A stretch of DNA of 64,000 bases from Gloeobacter violaceus PCC 7421 (GTDB lineage Bacteria > Cyanobacteriota > Cyanobacteriia > Gloeobacterales > Gloeobacteraceae). Location of the stretch: contig NC_005125.1 in NCBI RefSeq assembly GCF_000011385.1, positions 2,976,001-3,040,000 on the forward strand, in the 5' to 3' direction. The position numbers were made by a program, and so were the translations under genes. Shown piece after piece: positions 17,473 to 26,200 of this stretch; within the stretch, counting starts at the first letter, position 1, and each line of letters opens with the position of its first letter. Under the pieces are notes generated by a model, which was not told the DNA's origin, did no database searches, and saw only the letters and a program-made list of their open reading frames with translations.

Positions 17473-17958
17473 CAGAAAATGCACCTCCGGGCAACCACAA
17501 TCGAACGACCGAAGACGAGCCGGTATCGTCGGATTGTTGAGTGTCCACCCTGCGGGAGGGTTACTATCGAGTGATGGCCCTCCCGTTTGTGGCGGGCGGC
17601 GGCGGACAGACTCCCTCAGGTCCGACGTCGGCGCCTTCACTGCTTGAGAGCGCTGCACTGCACTCCGGCATAGATCTATATTGGGCCGCAGGCATATTTG
17701 CTGCCCCCATCAAGGGATCGCACCGGCCACGGTGGAGGATCGAATCGCCGGGCGTTGTGAATCGGGCTGGCTTTGAATGTTGGCAGGCCGATAGTATTTG
17801 CAGCCCTCTGGGTCGGTTGCAGTGTAAGCAGGGCCATAGAACGAGGGGATCGGCTCCATTTCGATCGCTCCGGCCTACCGGATAGGGGGGGCTTGTGTAT
17901 TGCGATTGCGAATTAAGGTATCCTTAAATTGGTGAAGTGAACCCCATGGAGCGAATCG
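17473..17958. other. Long intergenic region, no convincing gene
   Basis: About 490 bp. One frame (17541-17885, 114 codons) is open but lacks a ribosome binding site, has irregular composition and recognisable no domain. The last 60 bp before the cyAbrB gene are AT-richer (GAATTAAGGTATCCTTAAATT, 17909-17930 region) and probably contain its promoter. Confidence 0.5.
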
Positions 17959-18378
17959 ATGACGCCTGTCAGCGGCAAAGAGTTACTGAAGCTTATCAAA
18001 CAGAACCCCGGCAAATCCGCCAAACAGCTTGCTGAGATGGCCGGCTACACGACCGTGACTAAGACCGGTCAAAAACGCGTCAAGATGCTCGCCTTTCAGA
18101 GTGCAGTGCTCGAGGCCAACAACATTGCCATCAAGCCCGAGCAAGAAGAAGTAGAAACCGTCCGCGGTGGTCGCAAGGCAAGTTACCGCATCCAGGTTCA
18201 GCAAAATGGCAATCTGCTCATTGGCTCGGCGTACACTCGCCAGATGGGTTTGATCCCCGGCACCGAATTCGAGATTCAGGTCGGCCGCAAGCACATCAAG
18301 CTCGTCCAGGTAGGTATGGCCGGAAGTGGCGAAGATTCTGGCGAAGCCGCCGAATCGAAGGAACTTATGGCGGTTTGA
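17959..18378 (+). CDS. cyAbrB-type transcriptional regulator
   Basis: 139 aa. The N-terminal half (MTPVSGKELLKLIKQNPGKSAK..MAGYTT) and the C-terminal AbrB-like part (about 75-115: SYRIQVQQNGNLLIGSAYTRQMGLIPGTEFEIQVGRKHIKLVQV) match the cyanobacterial CalA/CalB (cyAbrB) family, in which the DNA-binding AbrB domain is at the C-terminus. These are abundant, essential-like regulators of carbon/nitrogen balance and redox-linked genes. The acidic tail (GEDSGEAAESKE) is common in the family. It is monocistronic with its own terminator-like hairpin. Confidence 0.9.
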   Translation: MTPVSGKELLKLIKQNPGKSAKQLAEMAGYTTVTKTGQKRVKMLAFQSAVLEANNIAIKPEQEEVETVRGGRKASYRIQVQQNGNLLIGSAYTRQMGLIPGTEFEIQVGRKHIKLVQVGMAGSGEDSGEAAESKELMAV

Positions 18379-18434
18379 GCAACGGTTCGTCGGAGCGTCC
18401 TGCGCGGCACATCGCTCGGGACGGACTTGCCAGT

Positions 18435-18464
18435 GGGGCGCTGCGGTCGCGACCGCAGCGCCCC
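18435..18464. terminator. Perfect 30-bp GC-rich palindrome after cyAbrB
   Basis: Arms of 15 bp (GGGGCGCTGCGGTCG and its exact complement) meet without a spacer, 57 bp after the stop codon, followed by CGCTCTTTC. It probably acts as a terminator hairpin; the U-tract is weak. Confidence 0.6.
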
Positions 18465-18670
18465 CGCTCTTTCAACCTGCGATTTGCAACAAACTGATCC
18501 GCTCCCGTGCTACAGTTTTTAACTGTCTCGGCGTCGCAAACCCTTGGCTCCGCAAGATCTTCCTAGTTTGAAGGCAGAATTTCTTTCTACCTTCCGTTGA
18601 ATTTTGATTACGATATCCAGCCCTCTTCCTGGTCGATGCTCAAAATAGGCTCAGGGTTCTGGCGAATGTA

Positions 18671-18913
18671 ATGCGGGCATCTGGGCAAGCTGTTTTCCAC
18701 AATAGGCGTCTGAGCGTTTTGTTGATGGCTCTGCCGCTGGCGCTGTTTCTGGTACTGACTGCGGTGCCGATGCTGTTGCTGATGCCATTTTTGATGGCCT
18801 TGTTTGGTCTGTTTATGGCCTCTAAGGGTGTTAGGCGGTGGCTTGTGCACCGGGAGCGCCGGCGCATTGAGCGCGCTCGCAGCCAACTGCTCGCGAGTCT
18901 GGCGACCTGGTGA
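18671..18913 (+). CDS. Small membrane protein, hypothetical
   Basis: 80 aa. A hydrophobic stretch of about 35 residues (LSVLLMALPLALFLVLTAVPMLLLMPFLMALFGLFMA) could form one long or two short transmembrane helices and is followed by a strongly basic tail (VRRWLVHRERRRIERARSQ), giving a positive-inside orientation. No ribosome binding site is clear; a start at an internal ATG near 18725 is possible. I do not know a family. The regular hydrophobic/basic pattern is the main reason to believe it. Confidence 0.5.
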   Translation: MRASGQAVFHNRRLSVLLMALPLALFLVLTAVPMLLLMPFLMALFGLFMASKGVRRWLVHRERRRIERARSQLLASLATW

Positions 18914-19014
18914 TGCGGACCGCCGGTTCTCTTTGCCAACCACGAGCTTCGATTACTTGCGCAGCTTTGCATCTCTGGGTTAGCCTGCCGGGATAGTCTG
19001 ACTGCAGTTACACA

Positions 19015-19695
19015 ATGGCCGACGACGACTCGCGCACCGGTAGAGCCCACTACGCAAGCCCAGCCATCCGGGCTTACCTCGACGGGCTTTACCTTCCCCC
19101 GGATCCGGATTTGGCCCACGCGGTGGCTGAACTTGACCGCGTAGGGATGCCGCGCATCCAGGTCTCCGCCACCGAGGGCAAGATTCTCTACCTGCTTGTG
19201 CAGATGATCCGGGCGCGCAGGGTGGTTGAATTCGGTACCCTCTCCGGCTACTCGGGTCTGTGGATACTCAAGGCCATGGGCCGGGACGGCCATCTGTGGA
19301 CCTGCGAGTACAACCCCGAGCACGCCCGGGTGGCGCGGGGAGTCTTCGAGCGGGCGGGCTACGGCCCGCAGGTGAGCATTTTCGAGGGACCGGGCCTGGC
19401 AAGCCTCGACAAGCTTGCCCACTTCGCTCCCTTTGACGCGGTCTTCCTGGATGCCGACAAATCCGGCTATGCCCGCTACGCCCGCTGGGCCTTCGAGCAC
19501 CTCAGGCCGGGAGGCCTGATTATCGGCGACAACACCTATCTGTTTGGCTATCTGGCCGGGCGCGAACCCGACAATCAGTGGAATGCGCAGGCCATCGAGA
19601 CGATGCGCGACTTTCATGCCTTTGTCGCTTCCCACTGCACCGCCGTCAGTCTACCCACCCCCGACGGCCTCACCGTCGGCATGAAACCTTACTGA
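19015..19695 (+). CDS. SAM-dependent O-methyltransferase (family 3, CCoAOMT-like)
   Basis: 226 aa. SAM motif I is VVEFGTLSGYSGLWI (about 67-80), followed by WTCEYNPEHARVAR, the metal-binding Asp region DAVFLDADKSGYARY (about 140) and GGLIIGDNTYLFG. This is the cation-dependent catechol-type O-methyltransferase family. The substrate is unknown. It is not in an obvious operon, although a small membrane-protein gene follows 53 bp later. Confidence 0.9.
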   Translation: MADDDSRTGRAHYASPAIRAYLDGLYLPPDPDLAHAVAELDRVGMPRIQVSATEGKILYLLVQMIRARRVVEFGTLSGYSGLWILKAMGRDGHLWTCEYNPEHARVARGVFERAGYGPQVSIFEGPGLASLDKLAHFAPFDAVFLDADKSGYARYARWAFEHLRPGGLIIGDNTYLFGYLAGREPDNQWNAQAIETMRDFHAFVASHCTAVSLPTPDGLTVGMKPY

Positions 19696-19748
19696 GCAGT
19701 GCCGATGATAAAATTGGTTCTGTCGATCTGCCTTCAACAGTGGCTGCG

Positions 19749-19979
19749 ATGGAACCTGTGAATAACCAAGCAGTCCCCAAGCGGACTTGCGGTCAGGTGA
19801 ACGACGAGCCCTACAGCCTCCGGCGCGAGATCGGCCGGGGCTGGGCCTGGGTGATCTTTGTCTGGCACATGCTGACCCGTCTGGGTGGGCTGCACGCCAC
19901 GATCCGCAGCCTGGTGTTTCTGGTGACCTTACTGATCAAGCGCACCCTGGTCACCTGGGGATGGATCGCCAACAGGTAG
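19749..19979 (+). CDS. Small basic membrane-associated hypothetical protein
   Basis: 76 aa (MEPVNNQAVPKR...). It has an amphipathic to hydrophobic C-terminal half (GWAWVIFVWHMLTRLGGLH and SLVFLVTLLIKRTLVTWGWIANR), probably one or two membrane helices. It follows the O-methyltransferase by 53 bp and may be cotranscribed. No clear ribosome binding site; family unknown. Confidence 0.5.
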   Translation: MEPVNNQAVPKRTCGQVNDEPYSLRREIGRGWAWVIFVWHMLTRLGGLHATIRSLVFLVTLLIKRTLVTWGWIANR

Positions 19980-20054
19980 CTCTGATCTGAAGCACTTGCA
20001 AGGCTGTGTTGTCTGAGTTAGCGTGCCTGACATAGTTCGGCTGGAACCACAAAG

Positions 20055-20612
20055 TTGTACTACGACGCGGGACAATTCGGATTCGTTGCGCAACTGGAGA
20101 CCCACTGGCAGGCTATCCGCCAGGAACTTGAACATTTAGGTGACGGCGACTTTATCGCCTGGCCCGAAAAATATTTGTATGGTCAGGGCTGGGACATTTT
20201 TGGCCTCTATGCCTTCGGGATCAAAGTCGGCGCCAACTGCAAACTTTGTCCCGAGACGACCCGGCTGGTCAATCAGATCCCCGGTCTGATGAGCGCCGGT
20301 TTTTCTTCGCTCAAGCCGGGCACCCATATCGCCCCGCACACCGGTTATCCGGACGGTCTGTTGCGGTGTCATCTGGGACTGATCGTCCCGGACGAGAGCG
20401 CGCTGCGGGTGGGGGAGGCGGTGCGAAGCTGGCAGGAAGGCCGCTGTCTGGTTTTTGACGACACCACCGAGCACGAAGCCTGGAATCGGGGAAGCTTTAC
20501 CCGTATTGTGCTGCTGCTGGATTTCAAGGCTCCGGCAGGTTTGCTCTTTGCGCCGGTAAAACCCGAAAGCAAGGGTCTAGCTTCGTTGTTCGGGTTGCTG
20601 AAAAAAAAATAG
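20055..20612 (+). CDS. Aspartyl/asparaginyl beta-hydroxylase-like dioxygenase
   Basis: 185 aa with TTG start. It matches the compact bacterial form of the Asp/Asn beta-hydroxylase family (Fe(II)/2-oxoglutarate-dependent): GFSSLKPGTHIAPHTGYPDGLLRCHLGLIVP contains the HxxPHxG-like first iron/2OG segment and FDDTTEHEAWN carries the second His. These enzymes hydroxylate peptides or small molecules; in some bacteria, the lipid A side chain (LpxO). No partner gene indicates the substrate. It is convergent with the gluconokinase gene; only 33 bp separate their stops. Confidence 0.82.
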   Translation: MYYDAGQFGFVAQLETHWQAIRQELEHLGDGDFIAWPEKYLYGQGWDIFGLYAFGIKVGANCKLCPETTRLVNQIPGLMSAGFSSLKPGTHIAPHTGYPDGLLRCHLGLIVPDESALRVGEAVRSWQEGRCLVFDDTTEHEAWNRGSFTRIVLLLDFKAPAGLLFAPVKPESKGLASLFGLLKKK

Positions 20613-20645
20613 GTGCCGACAAGAACGCCTCCGGCAAAGCCGCAA

Positions 20646-21146
20646 TCAGATGTTGAGTGCACACTGCACCTGGTCTATCTGTTGCGACGTCGTCTCCAAC
20701 TTATCCATGTCGATTACCACTGCCTGCTCAGGTTCTTCGAGGTCCTCGAACTGGCTTTTGAGCAGTTCTGGCGGCATGAAGTGCCCGGTACTTGCCGCCC
20801 GCCTGTTTACCCGCTCAGCGGCAAGCCTTGGGGTGATCTTGAGGTAAACAAACTCAATCGGCTTATCACCACCCCGCAACAGGCGACGGTAATTTTCTTT
20901 GAGAGCCGAGCACGCCAGCACGACATTCTCGCCCCGCGCCAGCCAGCCCTCAATCCCCAGCCTCATCTGCACAAGCCAGGGAGCGCGGTCTGCGTCGTCG
21001 AGGGGCTGAGCACGGCGCATCTTGGCGACGGCTTCGGGAGTGTGAAAATCGTCTCCGTCGGCAAAGCGCCAGGCCAAGGCGGCCGCGAGGGCGCTACCAA
21101 ACCGGCTCTTGCCCGCACCGGAGACACCCAGCACGATAATCACCAT
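20646..21146 (-). CDS. gntK: Gluconokinase
   Basis: 166 aa. The P-loop GVSGAGKS is at residues 7-14, then the family's DGDDFH (about 31), LDDADRAPWL, and CSALKENYRRLLRG. It phosphorylates D-gluconate to 6-phosphogluconate with ATP, feeding the oxidative pentose phosphate route. It lies downstream of dps on the same strand, separated by a hairpin. Confidence 0.92.
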   Translation of the reverse strand: MVIIVLGVSGAGKSRFGSALAAALAWRFADGDDFHTPEAVAKMRRAQPLDDADRAPWLVQMRLGIEGWLARGENVVLACSALKENYRRLLRGGDKPIEFVYLKITPRLAAERVNRRAASTGHFMPPELLKSQFEDLEEPEQAVVIDMDKLETTSQQIDQVQCALNI

Positions 21147-21156
21147 AGATTAAATA

Positions 21157-21175
21157 GGAGGCGCCGGGCGCCTCC
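21157..21175 (-). terminator. Hairpin between dps and gntK
   Basis: GGAGGCGC (21157-21164) pairs with GCGCCTCC (21168-21175) over a 3-nt loop. Read on the minus strand, the hairpin is followed by TATTTAATCT, a T-rich tail, and lies 24 bp after the dps stop. It probably terminates dps and lowers readthrough into gntK. Confidence 0.6.
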
Positions 21176-21199
21176 CATCGGCACCAAGCGCCCGCAATC

Positions 21200-21745
21200 T
21201 TACTTCAGCTCGGCATGGGCGCGCACATCCGACCCAGGGGTGCGGCTGGGAGTAGGCTCGATCGATTCGCCCTCGATAAACGAGCGCAACATCCAGGCCA
21301 TCTCCTCGTGCTGTTCCATCAGGCCGGTCAAAAAGTCCGCCGTCCCTTCGTCGCCGAACTTCTCAGAACAGGCATCGACGTGCTCGCGCAGGTTGCGGAT
21401 GATCAGCTCGTGGTCGGCAAGCAGGTTGGATACCATACCCTGGGCGTTCGGGATATCGCCGGCGTGCTCGTTGACCGAGGCATACTCAAGAAAGCCCTTG
21501 GCGGTACCGACCGGATAGCCGCCCAGGGCCCGTACGCGTTCTGCGAGCGCATCGATATTGGTGGTCAACGCTTCGTACTGCTCTTCCCAGAGGGTATGGA
21601 GCGAACGAAACTGGGGACCCACCACGTCCCAGTGGTACTTCTTGGTCTTGATGAGCACCAGGTAGGCATCGGAAAGATCCCGATTGAGCAGGTCGATGAC
21701 CCCCTCGCGCTGTTCGGTGCTCAGGCCAATGTTCAATTTAGGCAT
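21200..21745 (-). CDS. dps: Dps family DNA-binding ferritin-like protein
   Basis: 181 aa. The ferroxidase-site signature KTKKYHWDVVGPQFRSLHTLWEEQYEAL (about 33-60) and DFLTGLMEQHEEMAWMLRSF (about 140-160) are present. It forms a dodecamer that oxidises and stores iron using H2O2 and protects DNA. The C-terminal extension (about 15-20 residues, Ser/Thr/Pro-rich) is longer than in the minimal protein. It is divergent from galE. Confidence 0.92.
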   Translation of the reverse strand: MPKLNIGLSTEQREGVIDLLNRDLSDAYLVLIKTKKYHWDVVGPQFRSLHTLWEEQYEALTTNIDALAERVRALGGYPVGTAKGFLEYASVNEHAGDIPNAQGMVSNLLADHELIIRNLREHVDACSEKFGDEGTADFLTGLMEQHEEMAWMLRSFIEGESIEPTPSRTPGSDVRAHAELK

Positions 21746-21862
21746 GGCTCTACGCTCTCCAATTTCTATTCTTGCCCAATCCAGTCAAACAACTAGGGCA
21801 CTATGCAGACATCTCCCCCGGGGCCGATACTGGTGTGGAGCTGCACGACGAGGCAAAGCGCG

Positions 21863-22837
21863 ATGATTTTGGTGACAGGCGGCGCCGGCTACATCGGCTC
21901 CCACGTGGTTCTTGCTCTGCAGGCCGCGGGCTTCGAGATACTGGTGTACGACAACCTGGTTTACGGCCATGCCGAGTTTGTTCCGGCCCCGATGCTGATT
22001 CGCGGCGACCTTGAAGATCGCGTGGGGCTCGCGCGCCTGTTTGCCGCGCATCCGATCGAGGCGGTCATCCACATGGCGGCTTACGCCTACGTGGGCGAAT
22101 CGGTCACCAAACCCGCCGTCTACTACCGCAACAACGTCCACGGCACGCTCTGCCTGCTGGAGGCGATGGTCGAAGCCGACGTCAAGCAAATCGTCTTCTC
22201 CTCTACCTGCGCCACCTACGGCGAACCCGAACAGATCCCGATCACCGAAACCCATCCCCAGCGCCCCATCAATCCCTACGGATTCACCAAGCTGGTGGTC
22301 GAGCGGATGCTGCGCGACTTCGACCGCGCCTACGGCCTGAGATCGGTTGTTTTTCGCTACTTCAACGCCGCGGGCGCCGACCCGGACGCCCGGGTCGGCG
22401 AAGACCACGACCCTGAGACCCACATCATTCCGCTGGTGCTCGATGTCGCCATCGGCCGTCGGCCCCACATCACCGTCTTCGGCTCCGACTACGAAACCCC
22501 CGACGGCACCTGCGTGCGCGACTACATCCATGTCAGCGACCTGGCCGACGCCCATGTGCTGGGGCTCAAGTACCTCAAATCCGGCGGCCCGACCGAGGTA
22601 TTCAACCTGGGCAACGGCAGCGGCTTTTCGGTGCAACAGGTGATCGACACGGCCGGACAAGTCGCCGGACGTGAGATCGCCGTGCAGATGGGTGCGCGCC
22701 GCCCCGGCGACCCGGCGACGCTGGTGGGTTCCGCAGAGCGCGCCCGCGCAATTCTGGGCTGGCAGCCGCGCTTTGCGGATTTGCAGACCATCGTCAGCAC
22801 CGCCTGGACCTGGCACCAGAAACGCTTCGGCGGCTAA
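21863..22837 (+). CDS. galE: UDP-glucose 4-epimerase
   Basis: 324 aa from ATG 21863 (MILVTGGAGYIGSH). Extended SDR: NAD-binding GGAGYIG (6-12), catalytic STC...YGFTK (about 122-150), and FNLGNGSGFSV. It interconverts UDP-glucose and UDP-galactose for surface glycans and galactolipid synthesis. The open frame extends 20 codons upstream but the conserved start of the family is at 21863. Confidence 0.93.
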   Translation: MILVTGGAGYIGSHVVLALQAAGFEILVYDNLVYGHAEFVPAPMLIRGDLEDRVGLARLFAAHPIEAVIHMAAYAYVGESVTKPAVYYRNNVHGTLCLLEAMVEADVKQIVFSSTCATYGEPEQIPITETHPQRPINPYGFTKLVVERMLRDFDRAYGLRSVVFRYFNAAGADPDARVGEDHDPETHIIPLVLDVAIGRRPHITVFGSDYETPDGTCVRDYIHVSDLADAHVLGLKYLKSGGPTEVFNLGNGSGFSVQQVIDTAGQVAGREIAVQMGARRPGDPATLVGSAERARAILGWQPRFADLQTIVSTAWTWHQKRFGG

Positions 22838-22878
22838 ATTGCAGCGAGTAAGCCGGCAATGTTAGGCTGGTTTCTCGC

Positions 22879-22951
22879 GGGGAGTTAGCTCAGTTGGTAG
22901 AGCGCAGCAATCGCACTGCTGAGGTCAGGGGTTCGAATCCCCTACTCTCCA
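22879..22951 (+). tRNA. tRNA-Ala, anticodon CGC
   Basis: A 73-nt cloverleaf: acceptor GGGGAGU/ACUCUCC with G3:U70, the alanine identity pair; D stem GCUC/GAGC; anticodon stem CAGCA/UGCUG with loop AUCGCAC (anticodon CGC at 22912-22914); T stem AGGGG/CCCCU with TTCGAAT loop; discriminator A73. CCA is not encoded. It decodes GCG. It lies 41 bp after galE. Confidence 0.97.
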
Positions 22952-23280
22952 TTCAAAAACCCCCTCCAAGAAGCGCTTTTTCCTTTGTAGCCCGGCTATG
23001 GGGCTGCAAGGGCACACCAGCTCGGGATCCACCGTTTCCCGTACACTGTAAAGCTCAAAGCCCTCTGCGAAACGCTCGCAAGTCAAAGACTGCCCAGAAC
23101 CTGTCGTCCAGGCATAGAGGAAGCCAGGGGAGACGAGGGCAAAATTCCCACGAAGCATCACTGCAAACATTCTTGTGATAATTTTGACTTATAATCATCT
23201 CTACATATTGCGGACAGCGCATGGGATCACTTCGCCCTCCATCTCGCCGAAATAGAGGGGTTGCCCTAAGTAAGAGGGGA
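22952..23280. other. Intergenic region upstream of the NB-ARC/WD40 gene
   Basis: About 330 bp without a convincing gene. A consensus -10 box TATAAT lies at 23190-23195, preceded by an AT-rich stretch (TTGTGATAATTTTGACT) but without a well spaced -35 box. The frame of the following gene is open from 23221, but the ATG at 23281 has a better ribosome binding site. Confidence 0.45.
23190..23195 (+). promoter_or_regulatory. Consensus -10 box before the NB-ARC/WD40 gene
   Basis: TATAAT in a locally AT-rich segment, 86 bp before the chosen start. The -35 region is poor (TTCTTG at 14 bp or ACATTC at 17 bp), so this is a candidate only. Confidence 0.35.
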
Positions 23281-26200
23281 ATGACAACCCTCGAAGAGGC
23301 TCGGGCTGCCCTCGAAACCAAAAACAACTACGGTGCCAGCTATACCCTGGAACAATTGAGCGAGATAACCGGTTTATCCTGCCCCACAATTACAAAGGTT
23401 CTTGATGGTGAAGAAGGTGTTGATAAAAGGACGCTCGAGCGCTTTTTTAAAGCGTTTGATTTAAAGCTGACAAAAAGTGATTACGAGGCGGCAGGCAATC
23501 TAAGCGAGAATCCGGACGGCGGAATCAGAGCTACCCAACAAGATTGGGCGGAGGCGGTCGATGTCAGGAATTTCCATGGCCGCGCCGAAGAACTTGCTGC
23601 ATTGACAAGCTGGATTGTTCACGACAAATGCCGGTTGGTTGCGCTATTGGGAATGGGAGGAATCGGTAAAACTTCACTGTCGGTTAAACTTGCAGAAACG
23701 GTCAAGGAGAACTTTGATTATGTCATCTGGAGATCCCTTCGAAATGCACCGCCCTTGCAGGAAATCTTGGTCGATGTCTTTCAATTTGTTGGTTTGACTC
23801 AGTCATCTGTGTCTTATCGAGTACCCAATGTAAAACAGTCACAGCTTATTGACTTATTTCGCCGCCACCGGTGCCTGCTTGTCTTTGATAACGTCGAAAC
23901 GGTGATGGACAGTGCAAGAAAAGCCGGATACTACCGCGAAGGTTACGAAGACTACGGTGAACTGTTCAAAAGTGTGGGAAGTTCTGCTCACAATAGCTGT
24001 CTGGTGCTGACCAGCCGGGAAAAACCAAAGGATTTGGGACCTTTGGAGGGCAAAACCCTACCGGTTCGCTCTTTACGGTTGACAGGCCTGCAAGAAAACG
24101 ATGGTCTGGAGCTCCTCAAAGAACGCGGTTTGGACGTTGCTACAGGAGACAGCAAAGAACTGCTCAGATACTACGGCGGCAACCCCCTTGCCATAAAAAT
24201 GGTGGCCTCCACCATTCGCACTTTATTCGGCAATAATATTTCAAATTTTGTGACACAAGGTACTTCCATTTTTGGTGACGTTCGAGATCTGTTAAGCCAG
24301 CACTTCAACCGGTTGTCCGAACTGGAAAGGCAAGTCATGTACTGGCTTTCGATTCATTGTGAACCGATTGCACTGACCGAGCTTCACGAAGTCGTCTTGC
24401 TTCCTGTGACATTGCCCGAGTTGCTGGAGGCCATGGAATCGCTGTCGAGACGCTCACTTGTCGAAGAGAATAAACTGTATTTTTCATTGCAGCCTGTGAT
24501 CACGGAATATACGTTGGATCGCTTGATCTACCACGCCTGGATGGAAATCCAAACCAGAAAACTGTCCCTTTTAAAGCAATGCTTTTTACTCAAGGCTCAG
24601 GGACCGGATTACATACGGAGTGCCCAGCTCCGCCTGATCATCAATCCTCTGGTCGGCCGACTAAGATCGTTTTTTAAAACACTCGAAGCCATCGAGAAAC
24701 ATTGCGAGCATATCTTCTCAGATTTAAGACGGGAAGCTTTGGGTAATCAGGGCTATGCCGCAGGCAACCTTTTGAATATCCTCTGCGCTGCGAAGATCGA
24801 TTTAAGAGGTTGGGATCTTTCGGGCCTTGCCATATGGCAGGCAGATTTGCGAAACGTCAATCTTCAACAGTGCAACCTATTCCAATGTGATTTATCCCAA
24901 TCGATGTTCACCGAGCCTTTGGGCAATATCTCCTCCGTTCAATTCAGTCCCAATCGCAATGTGTTGGCAACGGGCGACGCCGATGGCAAAGTCTGTCTTT
25001 GGCAACTGCCCCACGGCATCCAGATCAACATCTGCGAAGGACACACCGCCTGGGTGTGGTCGGTGGGTTTCAGCCCCGACGGAAGCATCGTGGCCTCCGG
25101 CAGCTCCGATCAGACCGTGCGGCTGTGGGAGACCACCACGGGCCAATGCCTGAGGATCCTGCAGGGTCATGCCAATTCCATCTGGTCGGTGGGCTTCAGC
25201 CCCGACGGAAGCATCATGGCCTCCGGCAGCTCCGATCAGACCGTGCGGCTGTGGGAGACCACCACGGGCCAATGCCTGAGGATCCTGCAAGGACATGGGG
25301 GCTGGGTTCTGTCGCTTGCCTTCAGCCCCGACGGGAGCATCGTGGCCTCCGGCAGCTCCGATCAGACCGTGCGGCTGTGGGAGACCACCACGGGCCAATG
25401 CCTGAGGATCCTGCGCGGGCACACCGATTGGATACACTCCGTTGTCTTCAGTCCGGACGGCCGGTCGATTGCAAGCGGCGGCGCCGACCGGACCGTCCGC
25501 CTGTGGGAGGCCGCCACGGGCGAGTGCCGCAAGTCTTTCCCAGGACATTCCAGCCTCATCTGGTCTGTCGCCTTCAGTCCCGACGGCCAGAGCCTGGCGA
25601 GTGGAGGACAGGACGCGCTGATCAAGTTGTGGGATGTTGCCACCGCTCAGTGCCGCAGAATTTTGCAGGGCCACACCAACCTGGTCTATGCGGTCGCCTT
25701 CAGCCCCGATGGTCAAACATTGGCAAGCGGGAGTGCCGATCAAGCTGTGCGCTTGTGGAAGACCGACACCGGTCAATGCCGAAAAACGATACAGGGCTAC
25801 ACCAGCGGCATCTATTCGGTGGCTTTCAGCCCCGACGGCCGGACCCTGGCAAGCGCTAGCACGGATCATACGGTGCGTTTGTGGGATACCGCCACGGGCG
25901 AGTGCCGCCAAACTTTGGAAGGGCACCACAGTTGGGTGTTCGCGGTTGCCTTCAGCCCGGATGGTCAGACTCTTGCCAGCGGCAGCGTAGACCATACGGT
26001 GCTTCTATGGGAAACTGTCACAGGCCGCTGCCGCAAAATTTTGGAAGGGCACCACAGTTGGGTCTGGTCGGTCGTTTTCAGTCCGGACGGAACCACCATT
26101 GCAACCGGGAGCGCCGATCGGACTGTACGTATTTGGAATGCCGCGACGGGACGGCTCAGCACGGTTTTGCAAGCGCACACCGGCTGGGTGAGCGCAGTGG

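Noticed and set aside
17541-17885. 114-codon plus-strand open frame
   Set aside because: No ribosome binding site, irregular composition, no domain or neighbour support.
18640-19635. 331-codon minus-strand frame opposite the O-methyltransferase
   Set aside because: The plus strand has a recognisable methyltransferase; the minus translation lacks any motif.
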